Shown: positions 10,333 to 19,963 of the stretch, in pieces | How positions within the stretch are numbered: position 1 is the stretch's first letter | Layout of the letters: each line of letters opens with the position of its first letter | Notes under the pieces: generated by a model | Seen by the model: only the letters and a program-made list of their open reading frames with translations | Databases searched by the model: none | Told to the model about the DNA's origin: nothing | Made by a program: the position numbers and the translations under genes | Source of the DNA: Tigriopus japonicus | Taxonomy: Eukaryota; Arthropoda; Copepoda; Harpacticoida; Harpacticidae | Length of the DNA: 64,000 nt | Assembly: GCA_010645155.1 (NCBI GenBank) | Contig: CM021323.1 | Span: forward strand, 5,371,768-5,435,767 | Direction: 5' to 3'

Positions 10333-12186
10333 TTATTTAAACACGATGCTATCGCTCGTCTTGAGAAAGTCCCGGATCTGACGGTGAAAATTGGGAGCAC
10401 TCCAGATCTCCTGAAGCTCTTTGGTCTCCTCATCAATAACTGGCGCCACTTGGCGCCACAGCCGCTTCTTTTGCAAGGCCTTGGTGGCCTTCAGACCTTC
10501 ATAATTGAGCTTCTCGAGATCCTCCAATCGAGGCACGAGCTCTTCGAAGAGCCGATCAGGCCAGAATACTTCCGTTACGAGACCCAAAGCCTTGGCCTCT
10601 TCCGCAGTTTTGCTCCGACCCAAAAGCAGCATTTCATTGAAGGCAGGAGCCTTCATGGTTTCGGAGGCAAAACCCTCGGGGATGTATCCAATATTGGGGC
10701 TGTCCAATTGGAAAGTGGCCTTATCGCTTGCGTACACCAAGTCCAAATAGGGCAAAAGCGTCACACCTAGACCTCTAGCTACCCCATTGACCGCAGCCAC
10801 CGTCAATTTGGGGTAAGACACAACGAATTTGATAAAGGTCTTGATGCCCTTGGACATGATGTCGGCGGATTTCTTCTGCTTCTCGATCGAGTCAAAGGCC
10901 AACAAGGTCAAGTCCACACCTTGACAAAACAAGTCGCCCAATCCACTGAAGACCACAGCCTTGCACGTCGGATCATCTAGGAGGATTTGCATGGCGTCGA
11001 TGATCTCCTCGAACACTGTGATATTGAACGAGAACTGCATACCCGTGGTTCCCGGGGTGAAAATGATCTGAGCAAAGGTCGGGTAACTCCGAACCACGAT
11101 CTCACGGTATTGCTTCGTGATGTTGCTGACACACAAGAGCATTCGGCTGCCAATCCGAGCTCGTTTGGGCACTTTCCGCGGTTGGGTATTATAACTCGAT
11201 GAAGATGAGGTTCCACCCGTGAACATGGCCGCACCCGCAGTCAAATTAGACAGCGAGGAAATATCCGAATTGGAACTGCTGCCACTTTCCGTGGGCGATA
11301 TGTTCAATTCGAGGTTGACCGCAGCCAAAGCTTCGGCAGAGAGTTTGTTGCTTCGATTGGCGTTCCAAAGGTCGATGTAGTCCTTTTGAGGGAGCTTCTT
11401 CATTTGCTCGAGATTCTTGGGATTCAAGAGCACATCGGGGGAGATTTGGGGAGGATCTTCCTTGACGGGCATCTGAATGACCAAATCGCCCTTGGAAGAG
11501 CTCTTGGATTTATGAGTAGGAGGTTGGGGTGTGGGAACCCGAGTAGGCAGGAGGAATTTCTGATGGCCGTTGGATTTACGAGCTGGAGGTGTGTGAATGA
11601 GCGTGTCCACCGATGGATTGGAGGCATTGAAGTGCTTCACCTGGGTCTTCCGACGAGATCCGGACAAACCGTGGAGAAGATGATAAATGCCTTCGTCTTG
11701 GTGGAGCTTGGTCACTTCATCCTTGTATTTCTTCGAGGCCATTTGCACCTTGACCTTCATCTCGGTGAGGACATTGTTTCCCCTTCCATTCACTTTGCCG
11801 TCAGTCTTGAATCTCTTGGCATTGGAAGAGGCCAAATCGGGATCCAAAGACGGCCTTTTCTCCCCTGAAGAGGCTGAATTTCGAGGACTCGAAGGCTGTG
11901 GGCGAGCCTTGGAGTGCACGGCCTTCATGGGACTGGGCGGAGCACTATTGGATTTGTTCTCTTTTGTGTTTTGAGGCGAGGCCATTTTGGGCGAGGAAAG
12001 CGTGGATTTGCACCCACGTGGTTGACGCTTGGCATTCACACTTGAATCCACGTCGTTTTTGAAGGTCATTCGAGCGGATTCAATGGCTTGATGAATGTCC
12101 AACGAGCTGGTGGGCGTGGTCTTGGTTCGATTTCGACCAGCGGCAAATGGGGACGATTTTCGACGAACCGACCCACGGCCAGTCAT
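10333..12186 (-). CDS. Chromodomain Y-like (CDYL) homologue without a chromodomain
   Basis: A single uninterrupted frame of 617 residues. Residues about 356-612 form a crotonase (enoyl-CoA hydratase-like) fold matching the C-terminal domain of CDY/CDYL proteins. YREIVVRSY opens it, LFCQGVDLTLL and AAVNGVARGLGVTLLPYLDL carry the CoA-pocket blocks, and FNEMLLLGRSKTAEEAKALGL follows. In mammals this domain is an enzyme-dead or crotonyl-hydratase co-repressor module that binds CoA and HDACs in the nucleus. Residues 1-350 are basic, Ser/Pro-rich and low complexity, with possible nuclear signals (KRPSL, PKRARIG). No chromodomain with its aromatic cage is visible. An in-frame TAG two codons before the ATG supports this start, unless that TAG is a splice acceptor. 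It lies tail-to-tail with APPBP2. Confidence 0.88.
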   Translation of the reverse strand: MTGRGSVRRKSSPFAAGRNRTKTTPTSSLDIHQAIESARMTFKNDVDSSVNAKRQPRGCKSTLSSPKMASPQNTKENKSNSAPPSPMKAVHSKARPQPSSPRNSASSGEKRPSLDPDLASSNAKRFKTDGKVNGRGNNVLTEMKVKVQMASKKYKDEVTKLHQDEGIYHLLHGLSGSRRKTQVKHFNASNPSVDTLIHTPPARKSNGHQKFLLPTRVPTPQPPTHKSKSSSKGDLVIQMPVKEDPPQISPDVLLNPKNLEQMKKLPQKDYIDLWNANRSNKLSAEALAAVNLELNISPTESGSSSNSDISSLSNLTAGAAMFTGGTSSSSSYNTQPRKVPKRARIGSRMLLCVSNITKQYREIVVRSYPTFAQIIFTPGTTGMQFSFNITVFEEIIDAMQILLDDPTCKAVVFSGLGDLFCQGVDLTLLAFDSIEKQKKSADIMSKGIKTFIKFVVSYPKLTVAAVNGVARGLGVTLLPYLDLVYASDKATFQLDSPNIGYIPEGFASETMKAPAFNEMLLLGRSKTAEEAKALGLVTEVFWPDRLFEELVPRLEDLEKLNYEGLKATKALQKKRLWRQVAPVIDEETKELQEIWSAPNFHRQIRDFLKTSDSIVFK

Positions 12187-12705
12187 TTTGAGCTACCACC
12201 CAACCACTTAAAGAGCCGTGGTGAGAGCGATTGAGAAACACTTCTATTATAGTCCCAAGTTATTATGATCACATGGGTCCTCTGATGACAGAGGTGTTTG
12301 AACGCTTGTTTGGTTATGTATCTGAAATCATAGAAAAATAGAGAAAGTTACTAACAAACATCCGAGCTTTGGTGTCATATCGGTTTTCAGGTTGTATTCT
12401 TTTGCATCTCTCGGAGGGTGATTTTGACATTTACTGATGAGTGACTGATGGCAGTCTTAAAGGTCGGTCTTCTTGTTCTGATGCATGCAATCCCTGGAGA
12501 AGATCACATTATTCTCGATCTGACCAGGGACGCAAAATATCTGTCGCTCAGAGGTGACGACACCGAGTCTCGAGGCTCTGTTTTCATCTGTGGTTGAAAT
12601 CGAAAACGTTCCTTCTTCATTTCTCTGAACCCTGCTTCAAAACCAACGTTTCATCCCCAACAATAATCCCCTAAAAAATGACGCCTTGGTTCAGAGAAAT
12701 GAAGA
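12187..12705 (-). promoter_or_regulatory. Spacer between EXD1 and the CDYL-like gene; probable CDYL promoter
   Basis: The 519 bases must contain the EXD1 3' end and the CDYL-like 5' region. No TATA box or other clear site is visible, and I found no upstream exon that would add a chromodomain. Confidence 0.4.
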
Positions 12706-14053
12706 CTAGCCTGGCTCTAGTTTGGGCAAAGCTCGTAGAACACTCGTTGGAAGCACATGATCTTCGGTCTTCTGAATCTCGGCCTCCATATCATCACTCT
12801 AGAATTGGAATTTTAACCGCATTAACCAGCCGTTCATCGCCATTTTCCAAAAAAATGTAGCTTACATCTCTGACAGTGCTCATCAAGGCCTCGGTGGCTC
12901 GAATGAAAGGCCCATTCATGCATTCACGGGTGGCTCTTTGAAGGTCCAACAAGAACATGGTTCGTTTGACGGCTCCTTGCAATAAATGGTCTTCAAGTGG
13001 TCTTTGCAACCAAATCTGGAGATCTTCTTCACCATTGGCATTTCGCACATGGGGAAAGTGCAGCGAGCTCGAGTTCAATCCAAAATAGGCTTTGGCCAAT
13101 TCATTGTAGCTGGCCACAAATTTGGGCATGTATCCGGCAAACACCCGCCAAGTCATGAACAAGGCGTGAGCGGCCAAAGTATCGAACACATTGGTCAGCG
13201 TGATTTGACACTCATGGAACAGGAAATCCGAGATGAATCGCACGTCATGAAAGACCTTCATGATCACGGGCGAGGCCAAAATGTCGCCCAATCCCCGATG
13301 AAGGGCTTCTAATCCGAGTAATTGGAGATCAAAGACAAACAACTGACTTTTGGTAGCAATACTCAACGTACTCAAGGCCCCGCCTCGACAGACACGCCCT
13401 TGAGCCGACACACCTATCAATTTGACGGCGTTGATCGCGTCGAGAGCAAAGTCAAAAGCGCCGCCGGCAAATCGATCGATCAAGTAGAATTTTCGAGACA
13501 CACATATCAATTCGGGAGGCGTGTCCGGATCTCGCCAGAAATCCTCTCGAACCCGAGCAAACTCCACCAAAAATCGATGAGCGAACTTGTCACCTTCCAT
13601 GTGACACGTAACCTGAGTGTAACTGGGCATTTGGAACGGATGATGGTCTTGCAGATGGAACTCGACCAGTTTCTCCGGAGGTTCCAACTGATTCTGGCCC
13701 AAGATATCGCTCATGTTTAAATTATTGAGTCCGCTTAGATGGGAATTCTCATTTTTCCGCGTATTCAGATTCGGGCCTTTCATTTTAATCGGTTCAGACA
13801 CGGGCAGTTTTTCGAGAGGCGTCTCGGGATCCGGAGGCGGATCATCCAGCATGACCAAGGTCTCGAGTTCTTCTTCAAAGAACTCTTTGATGCCCAAATC
13901 TTGGGCGCCCGAAGGCAGAATCCGCACATTTTTGAGCTTGAGTGAATCGCCATGATGGGCGTGAATCGCGCCTTGACAATGATATCCATCTTGATCGCGC
14001 AATTCCACCCGCGATCCCTTGACCAATCGAAACTCCGAGAATCGCACCGCCAT
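12706..14053 (-). CDS. EXD1: EXD1-like piRNA-pathway 3'-5' exonuclease-domain protein
   Basis: Two exons on the minus strand, 14053-12866 and 12798-12706, give 426 residues. The 67-base intron has GAT|GTAAGC and TTCTAG ends and is phase 0. If it is retained, the frame runs on to 12794 instead. Residues 1-70 look like the Sm/Lsm-like N-terminal domain (SRVELRDQDGYHCQGAI). Residues about 205-370 are a DEDD-type exonuclease fold, with VCRGGALSTLSIAT, VFDLQLLG, KVFHDVRFISDFL and LTNVFDTLAAH matching EXD1. Exo motif I reads GVSAQG, so both catalytic acids are lost; motif II keeps H269-D270. EXD1 of mouse and silkworm is an inactive RNA-binding adaptor with TDRD12 in piRNA biogenesis, which fits. 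The ATG at 14053 is preferred over an in-frame GTG at 14056. VMA21 ends 169 bases upstream. Confidence 0.88.
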
Positions 14054-14222
14054 CACCGATTATTGGAGAATAAAATCAAAATTAAAAAACGTCCGCTTCT
14101 CGAAAAAAACACGCGAGAGGAACAAACAAGAGTCCAGCTGATTTTCAATCCCCGCGTGAAAATCAAAAACAATCAAACATAAAAAAAAGTAAAGTGAGAA
14201 AATAAGGCGCTATTGAGCGGCC

Positions 14223-14561
14223 TTATTCCTGTTTGCCGATGCGTTTTTTAGCGGGCGTGCCTTCAAAATAGGCTTTATAGATGAACACGCCCAGCGCCAG
14301 ATGCAAAACCACGATGGCGGCGATGGCCGACATGACATTAGTGGCGATACCTTCGCCTTCCAAGCCTTGAGGGGCGGGTTCAAAGGCGTTGAGGGCGGAT
14401 TTACAAGCGAAGAAAGTGAATATAGGGGCCAAAATGATGAGACCGCAATATTTGAAGACGGACAAGAAATTGGCAAAGGACACGGCCGGATCGGGATCGG
14501 CATTGGCCGGCCATGAGCTCGATGTCTGGCCTTTCAAGTCTAGCATAGAATCCTCGGACAT
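14223..14561 (-). CDS. VMA21: V-ATPase assembly integral membrane protein VMA21
   Basis: A single-exon 112-residue protein; the human protein has 101. It has a short polar N-terminus, a membrane helix at about residues 37-57 (CGLIILAPIFTFFACKSAL), a loop, and a second helix at about 76-98 (SAIAAIVVLHLALGVFIYKA). The tail is YFEGTPAKKRIGKQE, which parallels the human ending with EG...GKQ(D/E). VMA21 is an ER chaperone that assembles the proton-translocating Vo ring and escorts it to the Golgi. The ATG is supported by length and by a polar start. A GGA-rich purine tract lies upstream at 14697-14727. Same strand as EXD1, 169 bases apart. Confidence 0.9.
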   Translation of the reverse strand: MSEDSMLDLKGQTSSSWPANADPDPAVSFANFLSVFKYCGLIILAPIFTFFACKSALNAFEPAPQGLEGEGIATNVMSAIAAIVVLHLALGVFIYKAYFEGTPAKKRIGKQE

Positions 14562-14830
14562 GGTCGGTCGAAACTCGGATCGATGGGCGGGCTACGGGAG
14601 GATCACTCACTTGGTCACTCTTTCTGAACAGTTTGTACGTTCTCTGCGGTTTGTTCCGTAACACTCACTCACTCACTCGCTTAAGACGACACTGAAGGAA
14701 GAGAGGAGGAGGAGGAGGAGGAGGAGAATGGGGCATGTTGCGTGAGACTCAGGGAGGCTAAAATGGCCAAGATCAAGGGTCAGATCAGTCATTTGGTGAT
14801 GGAATTCTCAACGAGATCAATGGATGGGTG
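14562..14830. other. VMA21 upstream region with simple repeats
   Basis: Contains ACTC repeats at about 14661-14678 and a GAG/GGA trinucleotide run at 14697-14727, which reads as a pyrimidine tract on the gene's own strand. Likely promoter or 5' UTR, by position only. Confidence 0.4.
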
Positions 14831-15480
14831 TTTCAGCTGGAGATTCCGGGGCCAAAATGACTAGGGATGCGTCAGAGCCGAGACTCAAAGCCCAAAAATA
14901 TTAATTGAACATCTTTTGGTTTGACAGTCGATCGAAACGAGAACTTTTCCCGTAGCAGACTTTGAATGCCCAAGCCAAGAAGCACTGGAATCATGGAGTG
15001 GGAGGCTAGCAATGAGAATTTCTCATCAGAGGGGATTTCCAGTAAAAACAATTCAATTACGTTCTTCTGCAAATCAGACCTTGCATATGTTGACAAGAAT
15101 ACGTATTTCAATTGTCAGCTCAATCGAACGTCGGAGACAAAAGTTATGCTCACTCAAAGTTCAGGTGCAAATCCTACCAAGAATGAATGAACTAGCCCTT
15201 TTGTGGAAATCGTTTTACCACAAAAGGGCGAGTTCATTCATTCTATGCTCTCTTCAGTACATAAGTTTGAAAAGGCATAACTTTTCACTCCGGCATTTGA
15301 TTGGGCTGAAATTTGAAATTCGTGTTCTTTTCAATGCCAGCCAGGTCTCATTATCAGAAGAACGCAATTGGTTCGTTTCTGCTGAAAATCATAATTCTCA
15401 TTGCTAGCCTCCCACTCCATGATTTCCGTGCCCAAGCCTAGCTCTGATGCATCCCTAGCCAATCTGGCCCCCAAATCCCT
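14831..15480. mobile_element. MITE of the TTCAGCTGG family, split by another MITE
   Basis: The left part (14831-14975) runs from TTCAGCTGGAGATTCCGGGG through AAAATGACTAGGGATG, and the right part (15431-15480) carries the inverted CATCCCTAGCC and CCCCCAAATCCC. Between them sits a complete foldback MITE at 14976-15430. Related copies lie at 19056-19280, 46598-46800 and, as a left end only, near 28382. The right tip of this copy is truncated. Confidence 0.7.
14976..15430. mobile_element. Foldback MITE family CAAGAAGCAC, copy A
   Basis: 455 bp, starting CAAGAAGCACTGG and nearly fully self-complementary. GGAGTGGGAGGCTAGCAATG on the left pairs with its inverse on the right, and the centre is a 63-base hairpin at 15181-15243. 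It is flanked on both sides by CCCAAGC, a 7-bp target duplication. The last 7 bases (CTTCTTG) seen in other copies are missing at its right end. The host sequence is another MITE. Confidence 0.85.
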
Positions 15481-15647
15481 TGTTTTATTCAAACGCATAA
15501 ATGTACACGCAACAATCCAATGTGGCAAGTCCTTGCAATAAAAATTATCATAAAGAATTTGTTCAACGACGCTCATCCATTGTTTCGCGAGCCCTACTTC
15601 ATTGTGAGTACCTTTGTTGTGTGCATTATCATGGACAGAGTGTGAAC

Positions 15648-15936
15648 TAGAGAGCTAACAGAGAAATCTCACTCCAGTACAATCAGTGGAGATATGTTTT
15701 GAACACACTTCATTGATCCAGCAGCAAGGGTGTCAAGTGACTTGATTCATCATACATTGTTCATTTAAGACCAAAGCAGTTGAATGAGCAATTTTGCCAC
15801 TGACTCCCTAAAAACGCAAGTTTGGGTTGTGAATCACATAACTTAGCGTGTTCAACATCAAATCCCATTGCACACACAATGCAGGCTTGGTGACTCAATA
15901 ATATTTTTGTAGCGTCATTTCTCTGTTAGCCTTCTA
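15648..15936. mobile_element. hAT-like MITE, TAGA-GGCTAACAG ends
   Basis: Ends are TAGAGAGCTAACAGAGAAAT and its inverted TAGAAGGCTAACAGAGAAAT. Perfect 8-bp direct repeats GTGTGAAC flank it at 15640-15647 and 15937-15944. An 8-bp duplication with TAG-type ends fits a hAT MITE. It is noncoding, 289 bp. A second copy, in reverse orientation and split by a 2-kb insert, lies at 36018-38377. Confidence 0.85.
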
Positions 15937-15944
15937 GTGTGAAC

Positions 15945-16190
15945 TGCTCTAGTGTGAACAAGCGTCACGACTAGCTCACGCTTTGCATGCACTTGCAAAG
16001 AGACAAAACTGAGTATAATTCAAGAAATCGTCCAAAATATGCTGCATTAACTAGCTCCAGCCATGCAACAGTGGTCTAAATTCATGAAATAAGACATTTT
16101 GTAAAAAAAATGGCACATTTGATTGAGCTATCCTGAGTTTTGTCGAATTGCAAGTGGTGCGAGCTATTTGTTGGAGAATCTCCAAAACAA
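15945..16190. repeat. Repeat shared with 31088-31342
   Basis: From GTGTGAACAAGCGTCACGAC to about 16190 (GTGGTGCGAGCTATTTG), this matches the element at 31088-31342 closely. That copy shows inverted ends GTGAGAGTGTCGACAAGC. This copy has been disturbed on its left side. Confidence 0.65.
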
Positions 16191-16312
16191 GACCCTGTTC
16201 CTTGAGACTTCAGAGCGGGGAAAATGATTTTGCATTACAATTGCAATGACTCATTGCATTGGATTTGATTGTGGTCCTTAAACATCATGGAGATTGCAAT
16301 CAGATTGAATCC

Positions 16313-16436
16313 CTGCAGTAACAGATGCTGAACAAACCCATCAATGGTCTGACTTGGTTTTTTTCCTGTGAATTCTGGATATATTACCTTCCTGCAGTAG
16401 TGGATACTCAACACATTCTTCAATGGTTAGACTTGG
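16313..16436. repeat. Tandem duplication, about 84-bp period
   Basis: The block CCTGCAGTAACAGATGCTGA...CAATGGTCTGACTTGG is followed by a diverged second copy, CCTGCAGTAGTGGATACTCA...CAATGGTTAGACTTGG. Confidence 0.6.
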
Positions 16437-16678
16437 ATCTTTTTTGGATATGTAACCTTCCCTCTTAAAGACTGGCAATCAAATTATTTTTCTGTTTCTC
16501 AAAAGGAAATTATGTAGAAGGCCCAGCTTAATCATATTTTTTTCAAGTATTTTGACAAAAATGTCCCTCAGATTTATAATCAAAGCCAATTTTCATTATT
16601 TTTAAATGAGTTTTTCATGTCCAATGGTGTGTCAAACATATAACCTTTAAATGCATTTAAAGGTTATATGCATAAGGT

Positions 16679-16803
16679 AATCAAAGGTACGTTTTATTTA
16701 CATTTTGAAAGATATCAAAGGTACGTATTATTTGCATTTTGAAGGATATTGAAGGTACCATTTATTTGCATTATAAAGGACGTTAGCAGTAAGTTTTATT
16801 TGG
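16679..16803. repeat. Imperfect minisatellite, about 35-bp unit
   Basis: Three to four diverged copies of a unit like ATCAAAGGTACGTTTTATTT followed by (A/G)CATTTTGAAGG. Confidence 0.7.
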
Positions 16804-19055
16804 TTTAAATTCTGAAGGAAAGCGGATACCAAATGGTGTTCATGAATCTTTTCACGGAACACAATCTCAAGCTTGCGAGGGGCACAAACGTCGCACTACA
16901 ACTTAAAAACAATCTTTTTGCTTCACTTTTGAGAAAAATACAACTTCAAAATATTTCTTTTAATCCAACACAAACGATAAATCATCAAGCAAAAATGACC
17001 TCCGCTGAACTCACTTCTTTGATATTCTTTTGGTGAGTACGGAATCTGTTTGGCATGACTGAATTTGGTGCCAGTCCCCTTTGTCGTCAGTGTCTCAGTA
17101 ACCGAAAGGTGACGGTTGCATAATCTTATAAATACTGAGATGTTTAATGCAACCACTACATTGTTTCCAAATCTGCTCTACTTTCTAATCATTTGTGCTA
17201 AAAGTTTTTTTTCTGATCCACAATAGAACAAATGCACCATACTTTAACTTAAAAACGCTACATAAATATAGACAAAGGCTCCCTGAAAGTTGAAATCCAG
17301 GCCCAATATGAGTCATTTATATTAACATTTAACAGGTCAATCAAACAGTCATTTGCTGTTTGACTCACCAATATTTTTTCTTTGAGGATAGACAAATCAT
17401 TCTTAGATGATTCATACCTTAACAATCATACGATATTCGGTCAGCTAAGCTGCCAGAGGCCTGTTTGTTTTGGCTTTCGGCAGCTGGCCCATGCTTTTTG
17501 GAGGCCTGCTCTTTCAGAAGAGGTTATATAGAGAGAGCAACTATCATAGTCATAAACTGGGTCCGACATCAAAAGTTTTAAGAATAATATTTTTATTTCA
17601 GACCAGATTTTGCAGTCAACTCAAATTTGCATGAATAAGGAATCAATACAGAAACTGAAAGACTTGACTCTTTTTTATTATCTCTATGGAAAAGCACGAA
17701 ACCCCGCGAAATGTTCAAGTTTTCCCGCTACAATTTTACTTTGATCGTGAAGACGATTTGATCGTTTAATGCGATATGTATCGGTTACTCTTTACACTCC
17801 TAGTTTTTCATTATGCTAATTGCTCGTATTACGTTAGTGAATGAAATCATCAAAGTAATGGATTTATTTTCTCTTCTCTTTGGCTCAAGGGGGGTCTAAA
17901 TTAGGAATATGCATGTACCATAAAATGGCAAAATACCAAGAAGCTATTTGTTGAAACCAGCCTATGACGATTCAGGATTAATTTGAAACACAGTGAACAA
18001 ACAGTTGTTTTACAGAATGACGACGGTTTTTGGATACGTTTCCAAAAAGTAAAGCCCGTATTTGTAAGATCAAACTGAAGTACCGAAAGACTTCGTAGTA
18101 TGAAAAACCAGCAAAAGGACTTTCTCCAAGATTATCATTACTTTTGACACCAAATTTTTTTCTTTCCACTAATTGTAACTTTGGCTGAATAAAAGTTTCA
18201 CAACTTCTGTGGTATGGTATATAGGAATGGTATATTGTAAATTGTATAAATATTGTGTTAATAAATTAAATAATAATATTTAATAATATTAAATTAAATA
18301 TACTGTTTATTTCATGTCATGGTTTTAGCGGAGATAGACAACAATATATTCCCAAGGCACATCGATGTCATGAAATCATATTCCTCAGGCTCAGGATAAG
18401 CTATCGCTTGTTTTCACCGGTTTTCACCAGAACCTGGGCGGGAAAGTGGTGGAGGAGAAAAAAGAGAGATTCAAAATTATTTTCTTTTCATTTCTTGATC
18501 ATTTTAATTGAAAAGTATTGATAAATTTTCATTTGATTTTCAATCTGGTACATCTGTTTTGCCTCTTGAGACATCATACCAAGAGCACCATGATAATAAA
18601 GCCAAAGTTTTTATCTCTCCAGTTAAGCTGCAATGCTTTGTAGTCCTGAAAGTTCGGACGGTCACCTCCTTGTTTTGTCGGCATGTTTACGTTAGGACAC
18701 GTCTAATCCCAGACTCAAGCACTCTTTCAATAAAGGACGTTGGCAAGACAAAAAAAGTAAGAACAGCCTCACGTTACTTTATGAACACGTTGCAATCGAA
18801 TCAAAATACATACGGTAAATAAACATAAAAAACCAACGGTGAATATACATAAATATCATGGTGGTTTCATGCTTCCATAGTGGTTTCAAAAATTCGTGTC
18901 AAAGAGAAAACGTCAGAAATCCGTGGCTGTTTGAATAAAAAGTCAGATTGATTTTATGAACAAGGTTTTAGCCATGGAAGTTTAATTTGACAACACCTAT
19001 GGATTATTCTTGCATAGAAAGAATTGTCATTGCAATGGATGGGTTTAATCAATCG
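16804..19055. other. Gene-free AT-rich sequence
   Basis: Contains an AT-only stretch at about 18226-18302. A 104-codon frame at 18508-18822 has no recognisable domain. I see no gene. Confidence 0.5.
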
Positions 19056-19280
19056 AATTCAGCTGGTAATTTTGGGGCCTAAATGACCAGGGATGTGTCA
19101 GGGTCGAGACTATCCCGCCAAAAAACTAAATTTAAATTCTAGAGCGTAGTTTGCATTCTACGTTTTGACAATCAATTGAAACAATATTTTTTCCCTGACG
19201 TTGCAAACTTAAACTATGAAATGTCCGGACCTATTTCTGACCCATCTCTAGCCATTTTTCCCCAAATCCCCAGCTGAAAT
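19056..19280. mobile_element. MITE, TTCAGCTGG family, complete copy
   Basis: Left end GAATTCAGCTGGTAATTTTG with GGGGCCTAAATGACCAGGGA, right end the inverted CATCTCTAGCCATTTTTCCC with CCAAATCCCCAGCTGAAAT. About 225 bp, noncoding. The same family hosts the nested insertion at 14831-15480. Confidence 0.7.
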
Positions 19281-19963
19281 CGTCCGTCTACGCTCATACA
19301 TACTAAAGACTTTAATATTCAGTCTTTAATACATACAAAAAGAAATGCTACCAAGGAACACCAAAATTGGGCTTCGTATAAGATTTAGTAAATAATGATC
19401 AAAGCGTCAAAAAATTAAAGAAACGCCCACAGTTTCCAAATTGCATATCGTGGCTCAAAATGTAATTTGATACTAGTAAAAATCCAGCCAGAAAAAGAAA
19501 CATTTTTGTAGGATAAACCTTTTATGGGAACGTTGGAGACCAGTTTTTGCCTCAAAAATTTCCGATTTCATTTCCGGTAAAAATCTTCGCTACTCCTAAT
19601 TTGACTAATTTTTTGAGCAAAATGACAAGTATTTGAAAGTGCACCATGTGATACATAAAAAATGAGGTGTTCCGAGCACGCCTCAAATTATGAGTGTTTG
19701 AAAAATTACGTTTTCATACTTTTTCTTACTGATTCGAAAAAAAAAAAAAAAAACTGAAATATGATCGCTTACCGCCCCTCATTTAAGTGCCTCGGTTTGA
19801 CTATAAGCAAGATAATTTCGCTTTGACCTGGTTCAGTTTTCCCCTGTTCATTTTTTAGCATCTTTTCACCGTTGGCACTATTTCTAAGCTCCAAATCTTA
19901 ATGCAATGATAACTCCACCTTTAAGCAAACTTCTCTTCTTTTCCTCCAGTAAATTAGTTCACC
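19281..19963. other. RAD50 upstream region
   Basis: AT-rich, with a 15-base poly-A run at 19739-19753. The pyrimidine-rich TTCTCTTCTTTTCCTCCAG just before the ATG at 19964 could be a splice acceptor for a noncoding first exon. Confidence 0.35.

Noticed and set aside
10384..11974. Several plus-strand frames of 80-160 codons
   Set aside because: They are antisense to the CDYL-like coding region, which has a clear domain; the plus frames have none.
13322..13955. Plus-strand frames opposite EXD1
   Set aside because: Shadows of the EXD1 exon; no domain.
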